Assembly: GCA_044221335.1 (NCBI GenBank)
Contig: JBGAPI010000024.1
Coordinates: forward strand, 1-64,000
Reading direction: 5' to 3'
DNA length: 64,000 nucleotides
Source of the DNA: JBGAPI01 sp044221335
Lineage (GTDB): Bacteria; Pseudomonadota; Gammaproteobacteria; Xanthomonadales; Ahniellaceae
Each line of letters starts with the position of its first letter. Within the stretch, counting starts at the first letter, position 1. The notes beneath the pieces are model-generated. The model did not search any database. It saw only the letters and a program-made list of their open reading frames with translations, and was not told where the DNA came from. The position numbers and the translations under genes are program-made. This document shows positions 26,616-35,918 of this stretch, piece after piece.

Positions 26616-27100
26616 GCGAAACCAGCGTCCTGGCCCTGGCCGACATCGACATCGATGCGGCCGCGAGGCTGCTCGCCTCGTTCGGCCTGAGCCTCGTGCT
26701 CCTGCCTGACGCCGCGGCGATTCCCGGCAGCTACTGGGGTGCGCCGGAGGCCGGTGTGATCGGCCACAGCGTCTATGCGCGTCCGGACACGCCAGTGCAC
26801 TCGCTGCTGCACGAGGCCTGCCATCTCATCGTCGCCGGACCGGAGCGCCGCAGCAGCATCCACACCGATGCCAGCGACTGCACCCGCGAGGAAGACGCGA
26901 CCTGCTACCTCGAGATCGTCCTCGGCGACCGCCTCGACGGCGTCGGCGCCGATCGCATCCAGGCCGACATGGATGCCTGGGGATACAGCTTCCGGCTGGG
27001 GAGCGCGAAGGCATGGTTCGAGCGCGACGCCGACGACGCCCGGGACTGGTTGACCGAGCGTGGGTTGCTCACGGCGTCGAGGCACGGTTCCGATCGGTGA
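26612..27100 (+). CDS. HExxH-containing protein of unknown function
   Basis: 162 residues from a TTG start that overlaps the GNAT stop; no ATG gives a comparable coding start. HEACH at residues 67-71 (SLLHEACHLIVAGPERR) fits a zinc-peptidase HExxH motif. CTREEDATCYLEIVLGD about 20 residues later could supply a third ligand (Glu93/Glu94). No signal peptide, so it is probably cytoplasmic. I do not recognise the family, and enzymatic activity is an inference. Its stop overlaps the next GTG start (GTGA). Confidence 0.75.
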   Translation: MSETSVLALADIDIDAAARLLASFGLSLVLLPDAAAIPGSYWGAPEAGVIGHSVYARPDTPVHSLLHEACHLIVAGPERRSSIHTDASDCTREEDATCYLEIVLGDRLDGVGADRIQADMDAWGYSFRLGSAKAWFERDADDARDWLTERGLLTASRHGSDR

Positions 27101-27567
27101 CCAACGCGATGCTCGGGGTGATCGTCGCGCTGCCGATCGCATTGGTCCTGGCCGTCATCGTGGCGGCCGTTGCCGCGACCCCGAAAATCGATCCGACACT
27201 GATCGAGCGAGTGACGCTCGCCGTCAATCCCGCATTCCCCCGCTGGGTGCTGTTCACTCACGGGACCTACGTCATCATCGAAGACCCGATGGTCGACCCT
27301 CGCGACAATGCTTTGGCTCGACTGCGCGAGTTCGGTCCGGTCCTTGCCGGCGGCCCACCGGGTGATTTCTCCGTCATCGGGCTGTCAAGGACGAGCGGCT
27401 GGGCCGTCAGTGGATACGGCCACGGCATCTACACGTTCGTCCATCCCGGCGAATTGGGCGCCGACGCGCGAACCGAGGTCGAGATCGGACTGCATGGCCG
27501 CGGCAAGCGCGACCTGGATGCCCGGGAGCTGCGCATCATCCACGTGAACGGCGCTCAGGCTCGCTAG
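27097..27567 (+). CDS. Membrane-anchored protein, third gene of the overlapping cassette
   Basis: 156 residues from GTG 27097, which overlaps the previous stop. One N-terminal helix (MLGVIVALPIALVLAVIVAA) is followed by a domain of about 125 residues outside the membrane (FPRWVLFTHGTYVIIEDP..., SGYGHGIYTFVHPGELG). No family recognised. The strict overlaps of all three genes suggest co-translation. Confidence 0.7.
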   Translation: MTNAMLGVIVALPIALVLAVIVAAVAATPKIDPTLIERVTLAVNPAFPRWVLFTHGTYVIIEDPMVDPRDNALARLREFGPVLAGGPPGDFSVIGLSRTSGWAVSGYGHGIYTFVHPGELGADARTEVEIGLHGRGKRDLDARELRIIHVNGAQAR

Positions 27568-27775
27568 AGCCCGCGCGGCGAGACTCTGCGGAGCTCGAGA
27601 TGCGTCGCACGAGCGGCCCAGGCGCCGTTCCACGTGCTTCGGGACGCTGTGCGGCCGCCCGCCGAGGTCCGGTGACCTCCCCGAATCCTCGCCTCACCGT
27701 TTCCTCACCCAATCCTCAGGTTCCACCGCAGCCGATCCGGACCATCCCAGCCACCCCATCCGCTGGAGCCATCCG

Positions 27776-29095
27776 ATGCCGTCGATCGCCCGGGTCCTCG
27801 CCGCCGTCCTGATCCTGACCGTCTTCGTCGCCATCCCGCCCGTCGCCGCCCGCGACCTCCTGGTCTCCTCGCGCTTCGGCGACAACGTGCTGCGCTTCGA
27901 CGGCGACAGCGGCGCGTTCAAGGAGGTCTTCGCCTCCGGTCACGGCATGGACAACCCGAACGGCATCGCCTTCGGACCGGACGGCGATCTGTACGTGGGG
28001 CTGGGCGATACCGGAAGGGTGATGGTGTTCAGTGGCCAGACCGGCGACTACCTCCGCGACTTCGTGAGCACCTCCACCCCGGGCGGCCTCAGCGGCTGTC
28101 GCGCCATCGCCTTCCTCCCGAACGGCGACCTGCTGGTCGACGCCGGGCCGAACAACCAGGTGCTGCGCTACGCCGCCGGCAGCGGCGCCTTCCTCGGCGT
28201 CTTCGCGAACAACGTCAACGGACCGGTCGGACTGACGATCGCACCGAACGGCGAGGTCTACGTCGGCGCGGCGCTCGCCAATACCGTCTACGTCTACGAC
28301 GGCAACGGGACCCTGCTCCGCAGCTTCCGGAGCCCGGCCGGGCAATCGAACGCGACCGGCGTGCTGATCAACTCCGACGGCCGCCTGCTGGTCGCCGAGT
28401 CGGTCAACAACACCGTGCAGTCGCTCGACCCGAACACCGGCATCGGCACCACGTTCGCCTCCGGTGGCCTGGAGATCCCGATCAACATGATCCTGCACCC
28501 GAGCGGCGACCTGCTGGTCGGCTCGTTCAGCAACAACAAGGTGCGCCGCTTCGACAGCCGCACCGGCGCGCTGATCGGCGACTTCATCGCCAGCGGCGAC
28601 GGTGGGCTGTCCGGCACGCACAACATGGCGTTCTTCCCCACCGACGCCAGCGCGCGGATCAATGTCGGCCACGGCGGCTCCTGGTACGAACCCGCCACCG
28701 CGGGCCAGGGCCAGATCGTCGAGGTGATCCCCGAACGCCACCAGATGCAGACCTTCTGGTTCACCCACGCCGCAGTGGCCTCGACCGACGACAGCGGCCA
28801 GCAGCGCTGGCTGGTCGGCTCCGGCGACTATTCCGGGAGCACGGCGACGCTCACGCTCTACATCGCCACGGGCGGCCATTTCGACACGCCGCCGGCGTTG
28901 AACGTGGTCGCGGTCGGCGACGCGACGCTGCGCTTCCTCGACTGCCAGCACGCCGTGTTCGACTATCACGTGTTCGAGGGCGCGGTCCGGGGCGTCGGCA
29001 GCGCGACCAGCGGCAACCAGCTATCGGGTTCGATCCCGCTGACGCGACTGGCGCCGGACAGCCTGTGCTCGAGCCTGTCGGGGGGACAGCACTGA
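27776..29095 (+). CDS. Secreted NHL/SMP-30-like beta-propeller protein with C-terminal WYxP domain
   Basis: A 439-residue protein with a signal peptide (cleaved near AAR, residues 24-26). Residues 28-290 contain repeated PNGIAFGPDGDLYVG-type units (also FLPNGDLLVDAG, IAPNGEVYVGA, LHPSGDLLVGSF), typical of an NHL or SMP-30 propeller. The last about 130 residues (GGSWYEPATAGQGQIVEVIP..., FWFTH, QQRWLVGSGDYSG) form a separate domain that recurs in secreted proteins of Xanthomonadales. Function is unknown. It stands alone; the 208 bp before it carry no gene. Confidence 0.82.
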   Translation: MPSIARVLAAVLILTVFVAIPPVAARDLLVSSRFGDNVLRFDGDSGAFKEVFASGHGMDNPNGIAFGPDGDLYVGLGDTGRVMVFSGQTGDYLRDFVSTSTPGGLSGCRAIAFLPNGDLLVDAGPNNQVLRYAAGSGAFLGVFANNVNGPVGLTIAPNGEVYVGAALANTVYVYDGNGTLLRSFRSPAGQSNATGVLINSDGRLLVAESVNNTVQSLDPNTGIGTTFASGGLEIPINMILHPSGDLLVGSFSNNKVRRFDSRTGALIGDFIASGDGGLSGTHNMAFFPTDASARINVGHGGSWYEPATAGQGQIVEVIPERHQMQTFWFTHAAVASTDDSGQQRWLVGSGDYSGSTATLTLYIATGGHFDTPPALNVVAVGDATLRFLDCQHAVFDYHVFEGAVRGVGSATSGNQLSGSIPLTRLAPDSLCSSLSGGQH

Positions 29096-29186
29096 GGTCT
29101 GCGTTTCGGACATCCTGGTTCGGCCCAGGGCACTCGGCAGACGGCCCTGGGCACTTGGCGCTGGGCACTGGACGCTGAAAACCTCC

Positions 29187-29299
29187 CGTCATTGCGAGGA
29201 GGAGCGCAGCGACGACGAAGCAATCCCGCGACTTCGCTTTGGCTCGCGTGCGATGAAGAGCGAACGCACTGGATTGCTTCGCTGCGCTCGCAATGACGG
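29187..29299. repeat. MITE-like CGTCATTGCGAGGAGG...element, copy 2
   Basis: 113 bp with inverted ends: CGTCATTGCGAGGAGGAGCG at the left and GGATTGCTTCGCTGCGCTCG then CAATGACGG at the right. The copy at 14596-14702 shares the ends and part of the interior. It lies between the converging propeller and CadC-like genes, next to a partial GGGCCC-box element (about 29118-29175). Confidence 0.82.
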
Positions 29300-29339
29300 G
29301 GCTTGCAGGGTGCACCTCGGCGTTCCCTACGGCAACCGC

Positions 29340-31545
29340 TCATGGCGTCGTGACGAACTCGCTGCGCTTCAAATCGATCTCCCGCGCGCCGCTGCCGATC
29401 ACGATCGCGCGACTCCCGTCCGGCGCGAGCGCGAAGGCGCGCGCGCCGAAGTTGCCGGAGAGGCCGGCGCACACCTTCGGCGCACCGCCCGCGCGCGGGA
29501 TCTCCACCAGCACGTCGCTGCCCTGCACCCGTGCCCACAGCACGATCCGCTCGCCGTCGACCTGCCAGCCGGCCTCGTCGTCGGCGCGGTCGGAACCCGC
29601 GAGACGCTGTACCGCGCCTCCGGCCGAAAGCGCACGCCGGAACAGTCCGGGATCGCCGCGGCGCGCGAAGTACAGGAACCCGTCGCCGGGATCGGCCAGC
29701 GCGATGACGGCGCCGGCGTCATCGACGACGTGGGGCGCGCCACCGCCCAGGCGAACGGCGCGTCCCGCAGCCTCGCCACCGGCGAGCCACCAGGCGTCGC
29801 CGCCGGCAGCGCGGGCCACAGCCGCATACCGGCCCGGCGCGGTCGCGAGTTCGGTGCCGATGCCATCGACCGTCGTCCAAAGCGTCACCCTCCCCCGTCC
29901 ATCGTGCGCATGGCTGGCGACCGCGACGGCGTCGCCGCTCACGCTCCAGGCGAGGTCATCGATCACGGTGCCGTCGTTGCGGACGGTCAGCGGCTTCGCG
30001 CCGATGCCGTCGGCATCGCCGACCCAGACCTGCTCGCCACCGCTGCGATCGCTGACGAAGGCCAGCTGGCGGCCGTCCACCGAGAATCGCGGCAGGCCCG
30101 AATGCCGGGTCGACGGGAACAGAAGGGCACCGCTGCTCGCGTAGGGAACAGCCTTGCCGTCGGCCGTCGGCAGGGACTGCCACTGCAGGTTCGTGGCCAC
30201 CGCAGCAACCTCGGCATAGACCAGCACCGCGCGTTGCCGCGCGACCGCGGGCTGGATCGCACCCGGCAGCGACAGCCGCTCGCGCGCGCCGCTGTCGACA
30301 TCGACCTGCCACAGTTCGCGTCCGCTCGACAGCACCACGGAGCGCCCGTCCGGCAGCCAGTCGAAGCCGCGCAGCAGGGTCGCCTCGCTGCCGATCACCC
30401 TTGCCTTGCCGCCGCCGCGCGCGACCACCGCGAACAGCGCGTGGTCGACTGGCCCGAGCAGGAAGCCGAGGCGGCTGCCGTCGGGCGACCAGGCCGGATG
30501 GAACAGTGCACCCGGCGGCGCTTCGATCGGCAGCCGGGTGACCGCGCCGCTGGCGAGATCGAGCTCGTACAGCAGGGTCTGTCCGGTGCGATCCGCGGGA
30601 TCGAGTGGCCGCGCGAACACGATCGCACGACCGTCGGGGCGCCATGCGATCGGGTTCGCGTAGTCCTCCACCGCGACGCAGTCGCCGAGCTCCTGTACGA
30701 CGCCGGGCGTCGCGATCGCGACGACGGCGATTCGGCATCGCGTGCCGTCGAGCCGCTCGAAGGCGACCCGCGTTCCGTCCGGCGACCAGGCCGGCTGCCG
30801 CGGCGCGCCGTGCTCGTCGCGCCGCGCGAGCACGACGCCCTCCGCGGCGCCCAGCGCACGGAGCTCGAGCGTGACCTCGACGTGGTCGTCGACCCGGCGC
30901 GAGCGCAGGTGGGCGACGCGGGTGCCGTCCGGCGACACCGCCGGCGCGGACTCGCTGCCGGCGTCGGAGGTCACGGCGAGCGGGCTGGTGGAAGAGCGAT
31001 GGGAGTGAAATGGGAGCAAGCGCGACGATCGCGACAAGTCCCGCCGCGACGGCGGCGAATCGGAGGGGTCGCGATCGGATCGATGACGCGTCCGGCCGCG
31101 TCGCGCTCGGATCGTCGGCAACGTCGACGACGCTCCCATCGGTCGCCGCCGACGACGACTTCGGAGCCACAGCGCCGCGAGGCTCGAGCCCGGCCGACAC
31201 CGCCGCCTCGCGCAGTCGATAACCGGACTTGCGAATGGTCTCGATCAGCGCACCGTCGCCGGCGGTGCCGCCGAGAGCGCGCCGCAGCTCCGCGATGGAC
31301 TGCGTCAGCACTTCCTCGCCAACGTCCGTGCCCGCCCAGACCCGGTCGAGCAGCTCGATACGCGACACCACCCGCTGGTCGGCATGGATCAGCGTGGCCA
31401 GAACCGCCACGGCCTTCGGCGCCAGCCGGAGCTCCACGCCGTCACGCGTCAGGCAATGCCTGTCGAGATCGACCAAGCAGCCGCCAAGCCGCCAGCGGCC
31501 ACGATCGGACAAGCCGACGACGGCATCGCGCTGGAACTCGTTCAT
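29340..31545 (-). pseudogene. CadC/ToxR-type transmembrane regulator with WD40/TolB-like repeats, frameshifted
   Basis: The N-terminus (from ATG 31545) is a winged-helix DNA-binding domain (GVELRLAPKAVAVLATLI, VSRIELLDRVWAG, LIETIRKSGYRLRE), then a linker and a transmembrane helix (AAVAAGLVAIVALAPISL). The periplasmic PD40/TolB-like repeats (AVSPDGTRVAHL, AWSPDGTRVAFERL, AWRPDGRAIVFARP) continue in another frame to 29340. Removing one base from the GGG at 30982-30984 would join them into a protein of about 734 residues. The break is either a real mutation or a homopolymer sequencing error. Full-length relatives sense periplasmic signals and bind DNA directly. Confidence 0.8.
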
Positions 31546-31642
31546 GACCCGCGGCTCGTTCTCATTGCATCAGCATAAGGGAGAGCGGCGCGTGCGCCCC
31601 CAGCTCGCCCAACACCCCCATTCGACACACACCGCACCAGGA

Positions 31643-31756
31643 CCGTTCGAAGCGCGTCGTACCACGTCCGTTCGGAGCGCGTCGTACCTCGCTCGTTCAA
31701 AACGCGGAGATGAGTAGGCTGGGTAGAGCCCGAAGGGCGAAACCCAGCATCGGAGT
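31643..31756. repeat. Direct repeat pair plus single copy of the CCCAGCATCG repeat
   Basis: CCGTTCGAAGCGCGTCGTACC (31643-31663) is repeated with one change at 31668-31688. At 31711-31756 is GTAGGCTGGGTAGAGCCC...CGAAACCCAGCATCG, a copy of the repeat ends at 23647 and 23857. The 286-bp gap shows no gene. Confidence 0.65.
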
Positions 31757-31831
31757 AGCCGCTGTAACACCGACGAAGCGCCGGAGTAGCCGACATCACG
31801 CAGACGGAGCGCCCGAGCCAGCGCTCTCTCG

Positions 31832-32098
31832 TCAACTCTCGAACCAATGCACCCGCATCTGCCGAAGGAGCGCTTCCGTGATCGGATAGCCGGACGCCGA
31901 CCCGATAACCGAGTCGATCGTGCGGCGCGGACACAACGCGGTGTCGTCGTAGATCCAGCGCACGATCTCGGCGGGAAGAAACGTGGCGAGGCAGTAGAAG
32001 CAGCCACAGAGCTCGCTCGCCTCGATCACCGAGCGATGCTCCGACGACGCGCGATGGGCGGCGATGTGCGGATGCTGGGTGTCGATGGGGCGGTTCAC
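31832..32098 (-). CDS. Small cysteine-motif cytoplasmic protein
   Basis: 88 residues from GTG 32098 with GGAG upstream. ELCGCFYCLATF (C-x2-C at residues 33-36), IYDDTALCP and IDSVIGSASGYPIT match a widespread family of small proteins that normally has two CxxC pairs, probably binding zinc. Here the second pair reads CPRR (Cys56, Arg59), so one expected ligand is missing. Function unknown in the family. No operon partner. Confidence 0.75.
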   Translation of the reverse strand: MNRPIDTQHPHIAAHRASSEHRSVIEASELCGCFYCLATFLPAEIVRWIYDDTALCPRRTIDSVIGSASGYPITEALLRQMRVHWFES

Positions 32099-32166
32099 GG
32101 CAGTCTCCGAATTCGACGAGGCACTGTCGCCGGGGCGGGTACGGCCCGCCCTACGCGCTCGCCACT

Positions 32167-32277
32167 GCCACCCTGGGCCCTGGGCCCTATCGAAGCACAG
32201 CGGCGCATCGACAGCGGTGTCGCGGCGGCGCTTGCGTCGAAGCTGAAAGGTCCACCGGCGTCACTGGGCCCTGACCG
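32167..32277. repeat. GGGCCC-box element
   Basis: Begins CCTGGGCCCTGGGCCCT and ends CACTGGGCCCTGA, about 110 bp, related to the elements at 12293, 35919 and 37194. It occupies the gap before the SLC13 transporter stop and includes no gene. Confidence 0.55.
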
Positions 32278-32301
32278 TAGCTCACCCACCCAAGACACCG
32301 A

Positions 32302-34146
32302 TCATCGAAACATCAGGCGAACCATCCCGATCACGATCACCAGATGCGCCACGGTGAGCGGCAGGCCGGCGCGCCACAGGTCGGAGTTCCGATAGCTGCC
32401 CGGCCCCTGGATGATCGCCATCACCGGATTGGACGGGCTGACGAAGCTGTTGCTGGCCGACAGCGCGACGATCATCGCAAACGCGGCCGGGTTGGCGCCG
32501 GCGGCCAGCGCCATGTTGATCGCGATCGGCACCATCACGATGGTCGCGCCGACGTTCGACATCACCTGGGTGAAGATCACGGTGAGCACGCCGACCATCA
32601 CCTGCAGGAGCAGCACCGGCGGATGGCCGCCGGTGGCGCGCAGGAACTCCTGCGACAGCCAGGCCGCGGCGCCGGTCGAGTCCACCGCCCAGCCGAGCGG
32701 GATCAGGCAGGCCATCATGAAGATCGTCTTCCAGCTCACCGCCGAATAGGCCTCGTCCATCGACAGCACGCCGGTCAGCAGCATGCCGATCGCCCCGGCC
32801 ATCAGCGACAGCGGCAGCTTCAGGTCGGAGAGCAGGCCGAGGCCGATGGCAAGCCCGAAGAACACGACGGCGTGCAGGATCTTGTGCGGCCGTTCCTCTT
32901 CCTTCGGATAGTCCGTGACCACCACGAAGTCGCCGTCCTCGGCGGCCTGCGCGAGGTTCTTCCAGAAGCCATGGAAGATCAGCGAATCGCCGGCGCGCAC
33001 CGAGGCCGAGCGCAGGTCCTCGCGGATGATCTGCTCGCCGCGGTTCAAGGCCAGCACCGCGATGCCGTAGCGCTTGCGCAGGCGGAGTTCGCCGACCCGC
33101 TGGCCGACGTAGCTCGAGGTCGGCGGCACCACGGCCTCGGCGATGCCCGCGCGCTCGGCGTTGAACATCTCGGCGAAATTGACCCGGCCGTAGAGCATGG
33201 TCAGCCCCTCGTGCGCCGCCCAGGCGCCGACCTGCTCGCGGCTGCCCAGGATGCCGAGCACGCTGCCGATGTGGATGATCTCGTCGGCCGGCGGCGCCAG
33301 GCGGCCGTCCTCGTCGGTCTTGATCGCGAGGATGAGCGGCGCGCCCGAGCGCGCCTCGACCTCGCCGATCGACAGGCCGATCAGCTGCGAGCCGGCGCCG
33401 ACCTCGCACTCGATGATCTCGCCGTCGATGCCGTAGACGCTGGCGAAATAGGTCTCGGTGCGCGCCGGCGTGACGATCTCGCGGTCCTCGCGATCCGGCA
33501 CGAAACGGTCCCAGAACAGCCAGTAGAAGAGCAGGCCGGCGACGAGCAGCGCGACGCCGATCGGCGTCACCGAGAACATGTGGAAGGGTTCGAGCGTGTC
33601 GGCACCCGGGGGAAGATTCCGGTTGACCGAGGCGATCAGGTCGTTCAGCAGGATCTGCGGCGAATTGCCGACCATCGTCAGGGTGCCGCCCAGCATGATG
33701 CAGCACGCCATCGGCAGCAGCAGCCGCGACAGGCCGAGGCCGGTGCGCGACGACAGCCGGCTCGCGACCGGCACGAACAGCGCGGTCAGTGCGGGGTTCT
33801 GCATCACGGCCGACAGCGTGCCGGTCAGCGCGCACAGCACCAGCAGCAGGCGCCGCTCGACGCCGTTCGACAATCGCAGGATGAAGCTTGCGGCATAGCC
33901 GAGCACGCCGGTGCGATCGAGGCCGGCGCCGAGGATCATGGTTGCCATGATCGCGATCACCGCGTCGCCGGCGAAACCGGCGAACAACTGCTCGACCCGG
34001 ACCAGTCGCGCCACCCCGAGCACCACCAGCACCAGGAGCGCGACCACATCGGCGCGCAGCCAGTCGAGCGCCAGCATCAGCACGGAGAAACCCACGAGCC
34101 CCAGTACCAGGGCCATTTCGCGGGTGAGGACGAGACCTTGATCCAT
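32302..34146 (-). CDS. SLC13/DASS family anion permease with two TrkA-C domains
   Basis: 614 residues. Two membrane halves each carry an SNS-type motif (TMVGNSPQILLND; SASNSFVSPSNPV), and the second half also has SNVGATIVMVPIA. Between them (about residues 210-390) are two TrkA-C-like cytoplasmic domains (GLSIGEVEARSGAPLILAIK, VGQRVGELRLRKRYGIAVLA). This layout is common for sulfate, dicarboxylate or other anion:sodium symporters of the family; the substrate cannot be read from sequence. Single gene. Confidence 0.9.
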   Translation of the reverse strand: MDQGLVLTREMALVLGLVGFSVLMLALDWLRADVVALLVLVVLGVARLVRVEQLFAGFAGDAVIAIMATMILGAGLDRTGVLGYAASFILRLSNGVERRLLLVLCALTGTLSAVMQNPALTALFVPVASRLSSRTGLGLSRLLLPMACCIMLGGTLTMVGNSPQILLNDLIASVNRNLPPGADTLEPFHMFSVTPIGVALLVAGLLFYWLFWDRFVPDREDREIVTPARTETYFASVYGIDGEIIECEVGAGSQLIGLSIGEVEARSGAPLILAIKTDEDGRLAPPADEIIHIGSVLGILGSREQVGAWAAHEGLTMLYGRVNFAEMFNAERAGIAEAVVPPTSSYVGQRVGELRLRKRYGIAVLALNRGEQIIREDLRSASVRAGDSLIFHGFWKNLAQAAEDGDFVVVTDYPKEEERPHKILHAVVFFGLAIGLGLLSDLKLPLSLMAGAIGMLLTGVLSMDEAYSAVSWKTIFMMACLIPLGWAVDSTGAAAWLSQEFLRATGGHPPVLLLQVMVGVLTVIFTQVMSNVGATIVMVPIAINMALAAGANPAAFAMIVALSASNSFVSPSNPVMAIIQGPGSYRNSDLWRAGLPLTVAHLVIVIGMVRLMFR

Positions 34147-34199
34147 GCCCGGCTGTTGTCGTTTTCAGGGCGGCGGCAGTCGTGCGAGTGTAGCCCGGA

Positions 34200-34308
34200 T
34201 GCGCCTGCAGGAGCGGCGCGAGCCGCCATGTCCGAGGAGCGTGAACCCCGAGTGCGAGGTCTCGCGAGTCGCGGCTCATGCCGCTCCTACATCGCGACTC
34301 ACGCCGCT
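34200..34308. repeat. Dispersed intergenic repeat, copy 2 of the GCGGC...GCCGC family
   Basis: GGAGCGGCGCGAGCCGCC, GTGCGAGGTCTCG and GCGGCTCATGCCGCTC follow in order, matching 122-216. It ends at the hydrolase stop (TAA, 34309-34311), again right at a gene end. Confidence 0.7.
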
Positions 34309-35100
34309 TTACATCAGGAAGGACGCCACTCGTTCCAATACCTCGTCCCGTCGCTCCCGATGCGGGATGTGTCCGCAACCGTCGAGCAGCATCAGCTCCG
34401 CAGGCCCGGCGACCCCCGCGGCGATCCGCCGCGGGAACGCCAGGCTGCCGAACTCGTCCCGGTCGCCATGGATCGCCAGGACCGGGCACGAGACCCGCGG
34501 CAGCACTGCATCGAGCGACCAGCCGTCGAACGCCGGCGACAGCCAGTTGTCTGCCCAGGCCGCGTTGACCCAGCGTGCCCGCTCGCCGTGCCAGCGTTCG
34601 AGCCGGGCGAATTGCGCCGGGTCGGCGAAGGCGCGCTGTGCCGCGCGGATACCCTCCAGCGTGCGCCCCTCGACGAAGGCCTGTGCGGATTCCGAAACCA
34701 CGGCCGCCACCGCGTCCGGATGGAGCGCGGCGATGGTCAGCGCCATCCCGCCGCCGACGCTGTGGCCAAACAGCACGGCCCGCTCCAGGGCGAGTCCGGC
34801 ACGCAGCGCGGGAAAGTAGATCTCGGCTTCCTCGTCGATGAATCGCGGCGACGCCGGCTCGATCCGTTGCGTCGAACGGCCGAAGCCCAGGCGGTCGTAG
34901 GCGATGACCGAGCGCCTGGTCGCGTGCGACAGGGCTTCGGGGAAGTCGCGCCATTGCTCGACCGAACCCAGGGAGTCGTGGAGCAGGACGATCGGCGCGT
35001 GCGCGGCGCTGGCAATGCTCCAGCGACGGACGAAGAGGTCACCGTTGGGGACCGCTATCGTGAGGTCCGTCCGAGTGCAGTCGAAGGCCTTGGAAGACAT
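34309..35100 (-). CDS. Alpha/beta-fold hydrolase
   Basis: 263 residues with the nucleophile Ser114 in FGHSVGGGMA, the acid in LAIHGDRDE and the base in GCGHIPHRER, plus the oxyanion-side LLHDSLGSVEQW. Length and order fit esterase/lipase-like hydrolases of the MhpC/YbfF type. Cytoplasmic (no signal). Substrate unknown. It lies 105 bp after trmB on the same strand. Confidence 0.88.
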   Translation of the reverse strand: MSSKAFDCTRTDLTIAVPNGDLFVRRWSIASAAHAPIVLLHDSLGSVEQWRDFPEALSHATRRSVIAYDRLGFGRSTQRIEPASPRFIDEEAEIYFPALRAGLALERAVLFGHSVGGGMALTIAALHPDAVAAVVSESAQAFVEGRTLEGIRAAQRAFADPAQFARLERWHGERARWVNAAWADNWLSPAFDGWSLDAVLPRVSCPVLAIHGDRDEFGSLAFPRRIAAGVAGPAELMLLDGCGHIPHRERRDEVLERVASFLM

Positions 35101-35205
35101 GGTCAGGTCGAGCGTAGCGCCTGGCGCCTGTTGTGGGAGCGACTTCAGTCGCTCCCTCGATGGCCGTGCTGATCTTGCGGCTCGCGTGACAGTGCGAGCG
35201 CCGCC

Positions 35206-35901
35206 CTACCTGCGGAAGGTGAGATCCCACACGCCATGCCCCAGCCGCGTCCCGCGCCGCTCGAAGCGCGATTCGACGCGCCATTCGGGTCGCGGCGCGT
35301 AGTGACCGGCGCCGTGCGCGTTGACGAAGTCCGGCGCCGCGTCGCCGACCGCCAGCATCTGCTCGGCGTAGTCCTGCCAGTCGGTCGCGCAATGGACGAT
35401 GCCGCCGGGCGCGAGGCGCGTGGCCAGCAGCGCGAGGAAGGGGGGCTGGATCAGGCGGCGCTTCTGCTGGCGGGTCTTCGGCCAGGGATCGGGGAACAGC
35501 ACGCGGACCTCGGCGAGCGCAGCGGGGACGAGCAGGCGGCTCAAGACGTCGACCGCGTCGTGGTTGATCACCTTGAGATTGCGGACGCCGGCCGCGGCCG
35601 CGCGCACCAGCAGGTAGCCAACGCCGGGTCGATGCACTTCGATCCCCAGGAAGTCGCGCTCCGGTTCGGCCTGGGCCGAGGCCAGCAACTGCTCGCCGTT
35701 GCCGAAGCCGATCTCCAGCACCCGCGGCGCGCGGCGGCCGAACAGCGCGTCGAGGTCGAGCGGACCCGGCGTGTCGTAGTCGACGTCGATGCCGTAGTTC
35801 GGCCAGGCCGCATCGAGCGCCCGCTGCTGCCCGGGCGTGATGCGGCCCTGGCGGAGGACGAAGGAGCGGATGGGTCGGGTCGATTTGGGGCTGTCGGTCA
35901 T
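35206..35901 (-). CDS. trmB: tRNA (guanine-N7-)-methyltransferase
   Basis: A 231-residue enzyme that makes m7G46 in tRNAs using S-adenosylmethionine. The SAM loop is VLEIGFGNGEQLLA, and the family signature LFPDPWPKTRQQKRRL is complete. ATG 35901 gives the usual start (MTDSPKSTRPIRSFVLRQGR). It follows thiG, an arrangement (thiS-thiG-trmB) known from related gammaproteobacteria. The stop TAG is part of a repeat. Confidence 0.96.
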   Translation of the reverse strand: MTDSPKSTRPIRSFVLRQGRITPGQQRALDAAWPNYGIDVDYDTPGPLDLDALFGRRAPRVLEIGFGNGEQLLASAQAEPERDFLGIEVHRPGVGYLLVRAAAAGVRNLKVINHDAVDVLSRLLVPAALAEVRVLFPDPWPKTRQQKRRLIQPPFLALLATRLAPGGIVHCATDWQDYAEQMLAVGDAAPDFVNAHGAGHYAPRPEWRVESRFERRGTRLGHGVWDLTFRR

Positions 35902-35918
35902 CGGGTGTGCTTTCGACG

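Noticed and set aside
31546..31830. Minus-strand frame of about 130 codons across the repeats upstream of the CadC-like gene
   Set aside because: It consists largely of translated repeat sequence and has no domain.
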